The notes below the pieces were generated by a model. That model searched no databases, was not told where the DNA came from, and saw only the letters and a program-made list of their open reading frames with translations. The position numbers and the translations under genes are program-made. 21,596 nt of DNA from a virus. The stretch spans positions 1-21,596 of IMG/VR virus record IMGVR_UViG_3300007523_000101; one strand, given 5' to 3'. Of the stretch, positions 13,372 through 21,596 are shown piece after piece; position 1 is the first letter of the stretch, and every line of letters starts with the position of its first letter.

Positions 13372-13833
13372 ATGGCAACACTACTCGGAACTGACACCTT
13401 CCAAAAGCAGGCGTCAACCAACCCAGGGGCGCGACCTCTGGGACAAGTCATTTCTGGCGATGTCCAGGAAATCACCGGAACGTACACCACCACTGCAGCG
13501 GATGCTGCTGCGGACATCATCCCTCTGTTCAAGCTCCCTGTGGGCGCGATTCTGCGGGATATGTACGTGACCACAGACGGAATTGGCGGCACAGGATTCA
13601 TCTTCTCCAGCATTGGAGATGCTGGCGACGACGATCGGTACGCTACCACCGACATTGCGTTGACCGCAGCAGGCATCGAAATTAAGATGACTGCTCGGAA
13701 CACGAATGCTCTGGCTCCGTTTGCCGTCGATACGGCAGCTAACCAGACCGTAACGGGAACACTCGCTTCGGGCAGTGGCACCGTTACCGCAGGAAAGCTC
13801 ATCGTCATTCGGGCAAGCTACCGGATGCCCTGA
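13372..13833 (+). CDS. Putative capsid decoration / head stabilising protein
   Basis: A 153-aa protein rich in Thr, Ala and Gly with a beta-strand pattern throughout. Examples are GDVQEITGTYTTTAADAAAD, then LPVGAILRDMYVTTDGIGGT, and the end SGSGTVTAGKLIVIRASYRMP. It has no catalytic motif. Small beta-rich proteins encoded directly after the capsid gene are commonly shell decoration proteins or head fibres, which is the basis for the call (inference by position and composition). The ATG is preceded by an A-rich leader (AAACCAAAAAA) and a weak AGG at 13358-13360. A large hairpin follows before the tail genes. Confidence 0.6.
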   Translation: MATLLGTDTFQKQASTNPGARPLGQVISGDVQEITGTYTTTAADAAADIIPLFKLPVGAILRDMYVTTDGIGGTGFIFSSIGDAGDDDRYATTDIALTAAGIEIKMTARNTNALAPFAVDTAANQTVTGTLASGSGTVTAGKLIVIRASYRMP

Positions 13834-13836
13834 CCG

Positions 13837-13888
13837 AAAATCCAACTACCTGCGCTTTCGGAAAACCGGAAGCGCAGTCTTGGATTTT
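13837..13888 (+). terminator. Long hairpin, probable terminator or attenuator after the decoration gene
   Basis: The inner stem CTGCGCTTTCGG (13850-13861) pairs with CCGGAAGCGCAG (13866-13877) over an AAAA loop, with one wobble. The outer arms AAAATCCAA (13837-13845) and TTGGATTTT (13880-13888) also pair, so the A and T runs make it symmetrical and possibly bidirectional. It ends 8 nt before the start of the next gene. Confidence 0.7.
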
Positions 13889-13896
13889 TAATCTTC

Positions 13897-14517
13897 ATGG
13901 CCTCTGACGTTCAAATCGCGAACCTTGCACTTGCAAGGATTTCTCAAGATCAAATTCTTGCGCTCAGTGATGATTCCCCATCAGCGCGTTTCTGTAACGC
14001 CTTCTTTGACCAAGCGCGGGAAGAGGTATTGCAATCAAATCCTTGGCGATTCGCCATAAAGACTGCCACCCTATCGAAGCTAACTACTACCCCGCTTCTG
14101 GAGTGGGAGTTCGAGTACCAACTTCCCTCCGACAATCTGCGGGTGCTCTCACTGAATGGTTCCGGTCCGCATGATCGAAGCGATTACTTTGAGATTCAGG
14201 GGAAGACGCTCCTGACCGATGAGGGATCAGCCATCATCAAATACGTTTTCCGGGTCACTGACGGTTCTTTCTATCATCCGCTTTTCGTCTCTGCGCTTTC
14301 CTGCCAGTTGGCGGCCATGATCGCCAAGCCGCTGACAGGAGACGAGAAGATGGCATCTTCCTTGTTGATGGAATATGCCCGATTGACTGGGCCTGAAGCT
14401 CGCCGGGTCGATGCCTACCTAGGCCACCGACGCCCAGCCTTGCCTGCGGTTACTAGCGAACTGGTGGCGGCGCGGCGGGTTTATAGCTCTGGCGGCGGAA
14501 TCTACCGAACCTTGTAA
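13897..14517 (+). CDS. Tail tubular protein A (T7 gp11-like adaptor)
   Basis: A 206-aa protein. The N-terminus MASDVQIANLALARISQDQI and the following NAFFDQAREEVLQSNPWRFA are typical of the T7-type tail tubular protein A/gp11 family. The later WEFEYQLPSDNLRVLSL and the C-terminal ALPAVTSELVAARRVYS agree. The protein forms the adaptor ring between portal and nozzle. The start lies 8 nt after the large hairpin and has no clear Shine-Dalgarno. Its stop overlaps the next start as TAATG, so the nozzle protein is probably coupled to it. Length is close to T7 gp11. Confidence 0.9.
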   Translation: MASDVQIANLALARISQDQILALSDDSPSARFCNAFFDQAREEVLQSNPWRFAIKTATLSKLTTTPLLEWEFEYQLPSDNLRVLSLNGSGPHDRSDYFEIQGKTLLTDEGSAIIKYVFRVTDGSFYHPLFVSALSCQLAAMIAKPLTGDEKMASSLLMEYARLTGPEARRVDAYLGHRRPALPAVTSELVAARRVYSSGGGIYRTL

Positions 14518-16952
14518 TGCCTTTCTCGCAACTCATTCCCTCGTTCAACGCGGGCGAACTCTCGCCATACCTCGACGCACGGCCCGACATCGAGAAGTAC
14601 GGGAGCGGCTGCCGGACGCTTGAGAATATGATCGTTATGCCCTACGGCGGCGCGTATCGTCGGCCCGGAACGGAATACCTCGGCGCGGCCAAGCATTCAG
14701 ACAAGCGGTGCCGGCTGCTCGGGTTCAATTTCTCAACAACCACAAACTTCATACTGGAGGCGGGTGACCTTTATCTTCGCTTCTGGAAGAACGGGGCCAG
14801 CGTGGAAGACCCTGTCAGTCCCGGGAACCCGCTTGAAATCGTAACGCCCTATCTTGAGGCAGACCTGAGGGACATCCAATTCATTCAGATTAATGACGTG
14901 ATGTTCTTCGCGCACCCTTCCTATGCGCCCCGGAAGCTCTCGCGGTTGGCAGACAATTCTTGGCGGATTGAAGAATTGATACCCGATTGGCCCGCTCTTC
15001 TCGACGAGAACATTACCAAGATCACCCTGACGGCGAGCGCAACCACCGGGGACGCCATCACGATCACGGCGACAGCCCCCGCGTGGGCGGGGTCAACCGA
15101 CTATCTTGCCGGGGAATATGTTTCTAACAGCGGGAGCATCTATAAAGCGGAGACAGATCACACCTCGGGCACCTTCGCCACAGACCTTGCCGCAGCCAAG
15201 TGGACGCTTCACACGGAATTCACTGCGGCCAGCGTCGGGAGCTACTACCAGATTGGGCATGATAGGGACACGGCAAGCATTGGAAAAACAATCGTGGCAA
15301 ATGGCTCCTCCTCAACAATTGCGGTACTCGGGGATTGGGAATTGACGACCTATGGAACATGGACCGCTTCCGTGACCTTGGAGCGAAGCTATGACGGCGG
15401 GACGACATGGGCAACGGTCCGGGGGCCATATGTCAGCAAGAATGATCGCAACATTTCCGCCACCGGCACGGAAGAGAGTGAGGCACTTCTTCGGTTGACG
15501 GTGACAAATTATGTCAGTAACACGTCCGCCCGCGCTTTGCTGGAACTCAAGAACTCCAGGGAATATGGATTTGTAAAAATCTCGGCGGTAGCTTCTGCGA
15601 CAAGTTGCACCGCGGCCGTCAAAAACTCTCTCACCAAGACTACGGCAACGTCCTTTTGGAGTGAGGGAGCTTGGTCGGGGCGGCAAGGCTACCCGCGCAC
15701 GGTCTCGCTTCATGAACAGCGGGTGTATTACGCTGGGACATCCACCCGGCCTCAGTCGATTTGGGGGAGCAATACCGATGACTTTCAGAATTTCCGCACT
15801 TCGGCAAATGACGACGCGGGACTCTTCTTCTCGCTTTCATCGCAGGAGGCCAACCCGATCCAGTGGATGACCTCGCAAGATCAGCTTCTTATCGGGACCG
15901 CTGGAGATGAATGGACGCTTGGAAGCACGACTGCAGACACTCCAATCACTCCCTCGAATGTGCGGGCGGCGCGGCAATCGTCCTACGGATCGAAATACCT
16001 TCGGGCAATGGTCGTCAATGATGTGATTCTCTTCGTTCAGCGCCAGGGGCGAAAAATAAGGGAACTCGTCTATCAATTTGAAAAGGATGGCTGGGTTGCC
16101 CCGGATTTGACGGTGCTGGCGGAACACGTCACCAGCGGGGAAATCCTCGAATCGGCATTTCAGCAGCAACCGGATGCCCTATATTGGATGGTGGCGGGGT
16201 CAGGCGAACTTGTAGGCATGACTTACGAGCGGGATCAAAATGTGGTCGGGTTCCATCGGCATACAACTGACGGCACTTTTGAGAGCGTGGCTACGATCTA
16301 TGGGGCATCTGGGCCGGATGAAGTCTGGTTCTCGGTCAACCGCACAATCAATGGGAGCGTGGTCCGATATATCGAGCGGTTCAGGACTGATTTTCGCGAG
16401 CAATTCGAGAATGAGAACAAGCCATACTGGTGGTACCTCGACTGTGCCAAGCGGGTGACGAATGATCCGGCTTCTGTTTCGGTCTCCGGGCTGACGCACT
16501 TGGAGGCAAAGGAAGTTGACATTTTGGCCGATGGTGCCGTCTCTCCAGCCAGAACGGTTGCCAGTGGTGCGATTACATTGCAAGCCGCAGCGGGGATCGT
16601 GTTGGCTGGCCTACGCTTTACCTCGACCCTTCAACCAATGAAAATGGAAATGCAACTTCGGAGCGGCTCAACTAAGGGGTCCAAGAAGAAAGTCTATCGG
16701 GCCGCAGTGAGTCTCCACAAATCCCTCGGTGGTGAATATCAGGGCAATGCCGCTGGATCAGCCTGGGATTGGATGTTTTCCCGCACCACTCATGATCCCA
16801 TGGATTCATCGCCTCCTGTCTTTACTGGCGACAAAGAATTTCCGGTCACAGGAAACCATTCCAGAGCGGCGGTCATTGCCCTTCGTCAAACTCAACCCTT
16901 GCCTCTGACCGTGCTGGCAATAACGCCACAGTGGGAGGCAACTGGAATATGA
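14517..16952 (+). CDS. Tail tubular protein B (T7 gp12-like nozzle)
   Basis: An 811-aa protein, close to T7 gp12 in size. The N-terminus is diagnostic: SFNAGELSPYLDARPDIEKY, then CRTLENMIVMPYGGAYRRPG. Further segments WGSNTDDFQNFR and IQWMTSQDQLLIGTAGDEWTL also fit the family. Six copies form the tail nozzle. Residues about 190-231 (AWAGSTDYLAGEYVSNSGS then IYKAETDHTSGTFATDLAAAKW) resemble a small carbohydrate-binding module inserted in the nozzle protein. It starts on a TAATG overlap with tail tubular protein A, and its stop overlaps the next gene. Confidence 0.9.
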   Translation: MPFSQLIPSFNAGELSPYLDARPDIEKYGSGCRTLENMIVMPYGGAYRRPGTEYLGAAKHSDKRCRLLGFNFSTTTNFILEAGDLYLRFWKNGASVEDPVSPGNPLEIVTPYLEADLRDIQFIQINDVMFFAHPSYAPRKLSRLADNSWRIEELIPDWPALLDENITKITLTASATTGDAITITATAPAWAGSTDYLAGEYVSNSGSIYKAETDHTSGTFATDLAAAKWTLHTEFTAASVGSYYQIGHDRDTASIGKTIVANGSSSTIAVLGDWELTTYGTWTASVTLERSYDGGTTWATVRGPYVSKNDRNISATGTEESEALLRLTVTNYVSNTSARALLELKNSREYGFVKISAVASATSCTAAVKNSLTKTTATSFWSEGAWSGRQGYPRTVSLHEQRVYYAGTSTRPQSIWGSNTDDFQNFRTSANDDAGLFFSLSSQEANPIQWMTSQDQLLIGTAGDEWTLGSTTADTPITPSNVRAARQSSYGSKYLRAMVVNDVILFVQRQGRKIRELVYQFEKDGWVAPDLTVLAEHVTSGEILESAFQQQPDALYWMVAGSGELVGMTYERDQNVVGFHRHTTDGTFESVATIYGASGPDEVWFSVNRTINGSVVRYIERFRTDFREQFENENKPYWWYLDCAKRVTNDPASVSVSGLTHLEAKEVDILADGAVSPARTVASGAITLQAAAGIVLAGLRFTSTLQPMKMEMQLRSGSTKGSKKKVYRAAVSLHKSLGGEYQGNAAGSAWDWMFSRTTHDPMDSSPPVFTGDKEFPVTGNHSRAAVIALRQTQPLPLTVLAITPQWEATGI

Positions 16953-17425
16953 TGAAAGGCCCAATTCACATTCGAGATATGCGCGAAGGCGATATGGTGG
17001 CGTTTGATGCCGTGGGGCTGGAGTCGTATCGCGCCGCCGAACCGGTGATTCTGACTGTCGGAAAAGGCTGGGCTGTCGAAAACGAAGCTTCGCAGATTGT
17101 CGCGATTGGTGGCATCATTCCCTCGCATCCAGGCTCAGGAGAGTCTTGGTTCATCATTGAGCCATCTTTGCAAGAATATCTTTCGGGGCTTCGCGCTCTA
17201 TCGTTCATCCGTTCCTGTCGTGATTTTATCATCAGCGCATTTGTATCTTTAGACCTACACCGCATCCAAGCCCACATCATCGCTTCCCCGGCAACCGGGT
17301 CGTATCAGAGTGCTCGGTTCGTCCGGTGCATGGGATTCGTGAGCGAAGGAATCCGTCAAGCTTGGGGACCAAGCGGAGAAGATATGGAAGAATTTGTCCT
17401 ATTTCCACAGAAGGAGGAGTTCTAA
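16949..17425 (+). CDS. T7 gp13-like protein with GNAT-type acyltransferase fold
   Basis: A 158-aa protein. KGWAVENEASQIVAIGGIIP, then GESWFIIEPSLQEYL and FVSLDLHRIQAHIIAS followed by RFVRCMGFVSEG, is the strand-helix order of the GNAT fold. This also occurs in T7 gp13-type proteins, which are needed for virion assembly. In this location, between nozzle and gp14-like genes, it occupies exactly the gp13 slot of T7. Whether it keeps acyltransferase activity is unclear. ATG 16949 overlaps the preceding stop, with GGGAGG at 16933-16938; an upstream reading from 16931 is less likely. Its stop overlaps the next start as TAATG. Confidence 0.75.
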   Translation: MMKGPIHIRDMREGDMVAFDAVGLESYRAAEPVILTVGKGWAVENEASQIVAIGGIIPSHPGSGESWFIIEPSLQEYLSGLRALSFIRSCRDFIISAFVSLDLHRIQAHIIASPATGSYQSARFVRCMGFVSEGIRQAWGPSGEDMEEFVLFPQKEEF

Positions 17426-18213
17426 TGGCTCTCGAAGCACTCGGACTCACATTGGGGGCGTCAATCGCCCTTTATGCCGGAGTTGCCAGTACTGCGGTCG
17501 CTGCGGCTGGCGCGGGCCTGTCCTATTATTCCCAACAACAACAGGCAAGCAATGCTTCTGCCATGGCGAATTACAATCGCCAAGTCGCAGACCAGAATAA
17601 CCGGATCAACCTGCAATTGGCCCAACAACAATCCACATGGCAGGCCCAAAATGCGTCAGCGCGGGCGCAGGCTCAACAGAATAACGCAACAGCCTTAGAG
17701 CAACAAGGCCGTGCGGCTGAGTCTCAGGCGCGAGAGGAGGCCAGCCGCGAGAGGATGCAGAACGAACGCCAACTCGCCTTGCAGCGGGCTCGCTATGGAA
17801 AATCCAACGTCACCTCGGAAGGATCTCCCTTGGCCGTGATGGCTGAAACTGCCTCGCTTCTTGAGCTAGGGGTTCAGGACATCAACTATCGCGGGGACAT
17901 GGAAGGCCGGGCGTTTGACCGGAGGGCACAACTTGAGCGCTTTGAGGCCGGATTCAGCCTTTTCGATGAGGGCCTTGCCCGATATGAAGGTGCGGCGGCT
18001 CAAGCTGGGTTCTCCATCAATCAAAACAAGGCTCGGGCCGACTACCTGTCCGGCATGAACACCGCGCAAGGGTTCCGAAGCGCGGCGACAGGAACTCTTA
18101 TTCAAGGGGCGGGGCAGGCAATCAACGTGGGGACGACTGGTTACTCGAACATTGCCGAAGCGCAACGAACCGTTAAAAAAAATTATGCCCATTCCGCTCG
18201 CTCAAATCCCTAA
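17425..18213 (+). CDS. Internal virion protein, T7 gp14-like
   Basis: A 262-aa protein. A hydrophobic Ala/Gly segment (residues about 7-31, LTLGASIALYAGVASTAVAA) could enter a membrane. A very Gln/Ala/Asn-rich helical region follows (SYYSQQQQASNASAM, then RAQAQQNNATALEQQGRAAE). The later SEGSPLAVMAETASLLELGV and INYRGDMEGRAFDRRAQLERF recur in podoviral internal proteins. In T7, gp14 is ejected and forms the outer-membrane part of the DNA channel. The start has a strong AAGGAGG at 17411-17417 and overlaps the previous stop. The 3' end overlaps the next gene by 29 nt in another frame. Confidence 0.75.
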   Translation: MALEALGLTLGASIALYAGVASTAVAAAGAGLSYYSQQQQASNASAMANYNRQVADQNNRINLQLAQQQSTWQAQNASARAQAQQNNATALEQQGRAAESQAREEASRERMQNERQLALQRARYGKSNVTSEGSPLAVMAETASLLELGVQDINYRGDMEGRAFDRRAQLERFEAGFSLFDEGLARYEGAAAQAGFSINQNKARADYLSGMNTAQGFRSAATGTLIQGAGQAINVGTTGYSNIAEAQRTVKKNYAHSARSNP

Positions 18214-20275
18214 CGCGCCACAACTAGGTCCAGATCCCTCGATGATCGGAGTTCCCCAGGCGAACACGAACCTTTCCGGCGTGGCTGGAAATTTGATGAC
18301 GCAGCCGCTCCAACAAGGCTCTTTCGATGGAGCGGCCCGGGGGTCTCAGGCCATTGGTGATTCTATTTCCGGGCTGGGCGAAGTAGGCCAGCGGATTAGC
18401 GCGGTGATTCAGGATGCCAATGAGCGCAAGGCAAAAATGCAGGATGATGTGTCTCTGGCGACGATTGACGGACTCCGATCTGAAAGGCTGGCCCGATACC
18501 AAGGGACGCTACAAGGGAAATCAGAGGACCGCTGGCAGCCTGATTGGGAAACTGAATTTGCCAGCGGAGATCCGAAAGACTTGGAAGGACTGCCATTAAG
18601 TCAAGATGGAAGGCATCGGCTTGCGCTTCAAACGCAGGAATTCATGACGCGGGCTAACACTGGCCTAATTGTATCCTCGAATCGGTCGGCGGTGGATAGG
18701 GGGGCAGGCATAATGGTGTCCCAAGCGCAAAGGAAATTTGACGATGGCGATGATGCGGGTGGACGGGTGATAGTCTCGCAACTCGTCACCAATGGCGCCT
18801 GGCGACAGGATCAGGCGGACACATTTTTGAAGCAGGTTAAAGAGACCCGGAATGCCAATGAACTGACCGGCTTCATGCAGTCGGCCCCCCCGCAATTTGC
18901 GGATGACATGAAGATCATCAAAAACGGGAAGGACATCCCGCCCCATTTGCAAGACATGGCGGACCATTACTTTTCTGGTCCCGATGGACGGATGAAGATC
19001 GACAAATGGGAAGTCGAAGCGGCCCGGAACCTCCGAAATTTCCAGATTCAAGGGTCCAATGAAATTGACGATGACATTTTGAGCGGGAACATTACCACGG
19101 AAGATCAAATCCATGATAGGACGGCAATCCTTGGCCTCGGGGAAAAAGACGCGCGTTCCTTCGTGGATTCGCTGGCGGTAGAGAAATCCACCACACCGGA
19201 AGGACAAGCGGCATACCTCGCGGCTTACGATCAGATGTGGACGGAATCCGTCAATTACGATCCATCCTCGGACACTGACGGCCAAGAGCGGATGAGGATA
19301 CTTCGTGACATCCGGTCCCAAGCCATTCCAGGCGAGCGGCAACCGCTCCTAACCAATCTCCGCGAGGCCATTAAAGACGGCATGACCCCGCAACGGGAAC
19401 GGGCGGCGAACATGGAGAATGTAATCGACACCATTGGCATGCAAGGGCTTTTGATCGAAAAACCAAAATCCAAACCAGAAGACGACCGTGAGGCTTGGGC
19501 TGAATACACGATTGCTCTGAACCAGAAGAAAGCAGCTTTGAAAAAGTCGGCCCGCGATTGGCAGAAAAAGTGGCCTGAACCTGGCCCGCAAGATGATGCC
19601 GATTGGATGAAGTCGGCGGTGGGATCAAGTACAGCGGGTGCGGCGGCGAAATCTATGTGGCAAACTCCCGGCAACTTATGGAGTTCGTTTATGAGCCGGC
19701 AGACGGGCGGCCTTGGGGATTTTATTCCAATTGTTCAACTGGGGCGCTTTCAGGCGGCTGGAATTTGGGGCGACAAGAAAACGAATGGCGAAGTTCCATC
19801 TGATGCGATTCGAGCTAAAGCCAGCAAACCCCAACCCCAACCAACGCCAGCCACAGGCGGCAAACTCGACAGCGCCTTGATTGATGCAGTGAAACAGTGG
19901 GAGGGGTTTAGCTCTGGTTCTTATGACGACTACAAGCAAACCGCCATCGGCTACGGGACGAAAGGCAAGCCGGGGGAGACCATCACGAGGGCAGATGCCG
20001 ATAAGCGCCTTACCTCGGAATTAGAGACTCACGCGGCAAGGGTTGACGCTCAGATTGCCAAGAGCGGAATCAGTCTAAATAAAAATCAGCGGAACGCCTT
20101 AATTAGTTTCGATTTCAACACCGGCGACATCGAGACAATCATGACATCGAAAAGCGCGGAAGAGATCGCAAGACGGCTCCCGACATGGAACAAATTCACA
20201 AAGGGCGGAAAATTGGTGGTGAGTCGAGGGTTGATAAATCGTCGCCAAAAAGAACTGGAAATGTTCAACTCCTAA
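18185..20275 (+). CDS. Internal (ejection) protein with C-terminal GH24 lysozyme domain
   Basis: A 696-aa protein. Residues 1 to about 555 are helical and resemble gp15-type internal virion proteins, with a Pro/Gln linker near 550 (KPQPQPTPATGG). The C-terminal about 135 residues form a GH24 lysozyme-like domain: ALIDAVKQWEGFSSGSY holds the probable catalytic Glu E573, D582 follows, and TAIGYGT starts at T586. The end is typical too: LNKNQRNALISFDFNTG, then LVVSRGLINRRQKELEMF. GH24 enzymes cut peptidoglycan between MurNAc and GlcNAc, so this is probably the virion enzyme that opens the wall for DNA entry. The residue immediately before IGYG, often Thr, is Ala. ATG 18185 is chosen over an upstream start that would run inside the gp14-like gene. 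Confidence 0.85.
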   Translation: MPIPLAQIPNAPQLGPDPSMIGVPQANTNLSGVAGNLMTQPLQQGSFDGAARGSQAIGDSISGLGEVGQRISAVIQDANERKAKMQDDVSLATIDGLRSERLARYQGTLQGKSEDRWQPDWETEFASGDPKDLEGLPLSQDGRHRLALQTQEFMTRANTGLIVSSNRSAVDRGAGIMVSQAQRKFDDGDDAGGRVIVSQLVTNGAWRQDQADTFLKQVKETRNANELTGFMQSAPPQFADDMKIIKNGKDIPPHLQDMADHYFSGPDGRMKIDKWEVEAARNLRNFQIQGSNEIDDDILSGNITTEDQIHDRTAILGLGEKDARSFVDSLAVEKSTTPEGQAAYLAAYDQMWTESVNYDPSSDTDGQERMRILRDIRSQAIPGERQPLLTNLREAIKDGMTPQRERAANMENVIDTIGMQGLLIEKPKSKPEDDREAWAEYTIALNQKKAALKKSARDWQKKWPEPGPQDDADWMKSAVGSSTAGAAAKSMWQTPGNLWSSFMSRQTGGLGDFIPIVQLGRFQAAGIWGDKKTNGEVPSDAIRAKASKPQPQPTPATGGKLDSALIDAVKQWEGFSSGSYDDYKQTAIGYGTKGKPGETITRADADKRLTSELETHAARVDAQIAKSGISLNKNQRNALISFDFNTGDIETIMTSKSAEEIARRLPTWNKFTKGGKLVVSRGLINRRQKELEMFNS

Positions 20276-20276
20276 C

Positions 20277-21596
20277 ATGGCTTTAATTATCGACCCGGAA
20301 CCGCAAGAGGACAGCCCCGTCATTGACGACGCAACCGCCCATAGCTTTATGGAGCGACTCGACACGGCGGGACCGGATGAGCGGCCAACCATTGAGGCAA
20401 AACTCCTTCAATACGCCGACGCACAGGACGCAAGGAAGCGCGAAGTGCAAGGGGAGCATTTCGCCAAGCTCTATACGGACGATGAATTTTTCAAGAAGCA
20501 GTCGCGCCAACCCGCCGTGGTTGATGCTATGGCGGCATCATTGATTCCCGAAACGCTGCCAATCAGGGCGGCAAATCAAGCGTATCTCGAGTTTGCCACG
20601 GGGAAGCAACCTGGGGAACTGACCGACACGTACGAACATTGGCGGGACGGGTTCGGGCAAAAAGCCAATGGAAAGCCGACCATCACGGATCAGGAAATGT
20701 TTTCGCTGGTGCGAGACAATTTCACAGGGGAGAAGAAACGAGCGATGGATGAACAACTCATCCTTGGTGATGTCATGAACGGCCTTTTCGAGGAAGCGAC
20801 GACTGGAGTGGTACAAACTGGAGCCGCAGCACTCCAAAAATACAAGACTGAAAATCCCGATTTTGCCAAAGGTCTCAAGCCGGGCGAGGAAGCGCAATAT
20901 CTCAATGGACTCATGGCGACGAGGGAAGATCTTCGAGAGAAATTCGACAAATATGCTCCCACCGCAAAGCGCCTCTATGACGAGGTGACAAGTCAGACAG
21001 GGCAGAAGGAAGGCTCTGGCGCGAAGAATGTCATTGGAGAGATTGCCAATATGCCAAAGGCCGACCAAGACATTCTCTTTTCTGCAGTATTGCTGGCCGC
21101 GCAACGGAGCGGGTTTGATCCGAAAGGGTTCTTGAAGCAGACTGCGGAAACGCTCGGGCGCGCGACCATCGGCACAATGAATCAAACCGTAAGAGTGACG
21201 ATGGAGGACGGCTTGCGAAACAAGCTCAGGTCATTAAATCAGCTTGATGTCCCTGAAATTAAATACGGAGGCCCACGAAGCATGGATGAGATTGGAGCAT
21301 TTGCGATGCTGGGGCCAAGGTCTCGGTCGGGATTTGAGGAGAGTTACCCGACGCCAGAGAGTAGAGCGAAGGCTAAGGAGGAAATCCAAGATCAACTGAA
21401 TGTCATTGGCGTTATTCGCAAGATCGACAATCTTTCACAGGAGGCGGACCCAATCAAGGTGGTCTCGAAAAGCTGGCTTGGGCAAGTGGCGGAAAAATCA
21501 GTCTATGGCGTTGCTGGGTCTGCTGGGATCATGGCTTCCTCAATGATTCCCGTCATTGGTCCAGCGTTGACGTTTGCGGCTTACCGAGCAGGCAAC
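20277..21596 (+). CDS. Large internal virion / ejection protein (partial, N-terminal 440 codons)
   Basis: ATG 20277 starts one base after the previous stop, and the frame is open to the window end. The visible part is helical and charged (MALIIDPEPQEDSPVIDDAT, then FMERLDTAGPDERPTIEAKL). Near the edge, a small hydrophobic Gly/Ala/Ser stretch appears (VYGVAGSAGIMASSMIPVIG). No lytic transglycosylase motif is visible in this part. By position after gp13-, gp14- and gp15-like genes, it should be the gp16-like core protein that lines the ejection channel; such proteins exceed 1000 residues. The identification is positional. Confidence 0.7.
   Translation, partial: MALIIDPEPQEDSPVIDDATAHSFMERLDTAGPDERPTIEAKLLQYADAQDARKREVQGEHFAKLYTDDEFFKKQSRQPAVVDAMAASLIPETLPIRAANQAYLEFATGKQPGELTDTYEHWRDGFGQKANGKPTITDQEMFSLVRDNFTGEKKRAMDEQLILGDVMNGLFEEATTGVVQTGAAALQKYKTENPDFAKGLKPGEEAQYLNGLMATREDLREKFDKYAPTAKRLYDEVTSQTGQKEGSGAKNVIGEIANMPKADQDILFSAVLLAAQRSGFDPKGFLKQTAETLGRATIGTMNQTVRVTMEDGLRNKLRSLNQLDVPEIKYGGPRSMDEIGAFAMLGPRSRSGFEESYPTPESRAKAKEEIQDQLNVIGVIRKIDNLSQEADPIKVVSKSWLGQVAEKSVYGVAGSAGIMASSMIPVIGPALTFAAYRAGN

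Noticed and set aside
18665-19342. A 225-codon leftward open frame
   Set aside because: Shadow of the internal protein/lysozyme gene; composition is Arg/Leu/Pro-rich as expected for a reversed frame.
20538-21185. A 215-codon leftward open frame
   Set aside because: Antisense to the long open frame of the last internal protein gene, which fits the operon orientation.
13372-21596. A diversity-generating retroelement as in BPP-1, suggested by the Bbp19-like gene
   Set aside because: No reverse transcriptase gene or template/variable repeat pair was seen in this window; the resemblance is limited to the virion genes.

Overview
The window is a contiguous piece of a tailed-phage genome with a short-tailed (podovirus) virion. 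The evidence is a T7-type virion set in order: terminase, head-tail-connector portal, Bbp19-like protein, scaffold, capsid, tail tubular A and B, gp13/14-like internal proteins and large ejection proteins. The genes are tightly packed with many 4-bp ATGA overlaps. All run rightward except one at the left edge. The bacterial host cannot be read from the sequence. No integrase, lysogeny repressor of the CI type, RNA polymerase, holin/spanin set or reverse transcriptase is visible here, so lifestyle is undetermined. The Bbp19-type protein and portal family suggest kinship with BPP-1/BcepC6B-like podoviruses (inference).

Left region (1-973): a leftward ParB-HTH-MT-A70 DNA methyltransferase gene runs off the left edge. 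A divergent promoter region follows, in which both promoters sit almost directly on their start codons, suggesting (near-)leaderless mRNAs. An inverted repeat overlaps the rightward -35.

Early region (974-6156): a small ribbon-helix-helix protein and three small unknown genes lead into a recombination/replication module. This holds a RecT-like annealing protein, a YqaJ exonuclease, a small protein with an SSB-like acidic ...PF tail, two small unknowns, a VRR-NUC nuclease, an O-like replication initiator and a DnaC-like helicase loader. The phage therefore appears to borrow host DnaB helicase and replisome. Several non-overlapping starts here lack Shine-Dalgarno sequences and are preceded by G-poor A/C-rich leaders. 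An AT-rich block with palindromic half-sites precedes the initiator gene, and a tandem hexanucleotide array lies inside it; both are candidates for operator or origin elements.

Late region (6209-21596): small and large terminase, two short linker genes, portal, Bbp19-like gene, an ORF with a complete tRNA(CAU) embedded in frame, a Lys-rich unknown, and scaffold. Next come a strong intrinsic terminator, a probable promoter, major capsid protein, a decoration-like protein, a long hairpin, tail tubular proteins A and B, a GNAT-fold gp13-like protein and a gp14-like membrane/internal protein. The window ends with an internal protein carrying a C-terminal GH24 lysozyme domain and the first 440 codons of a further large internal protein. 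The most noteworthy item is the tRNA lying wholly inside, and in frame with, a structural-region ORF.
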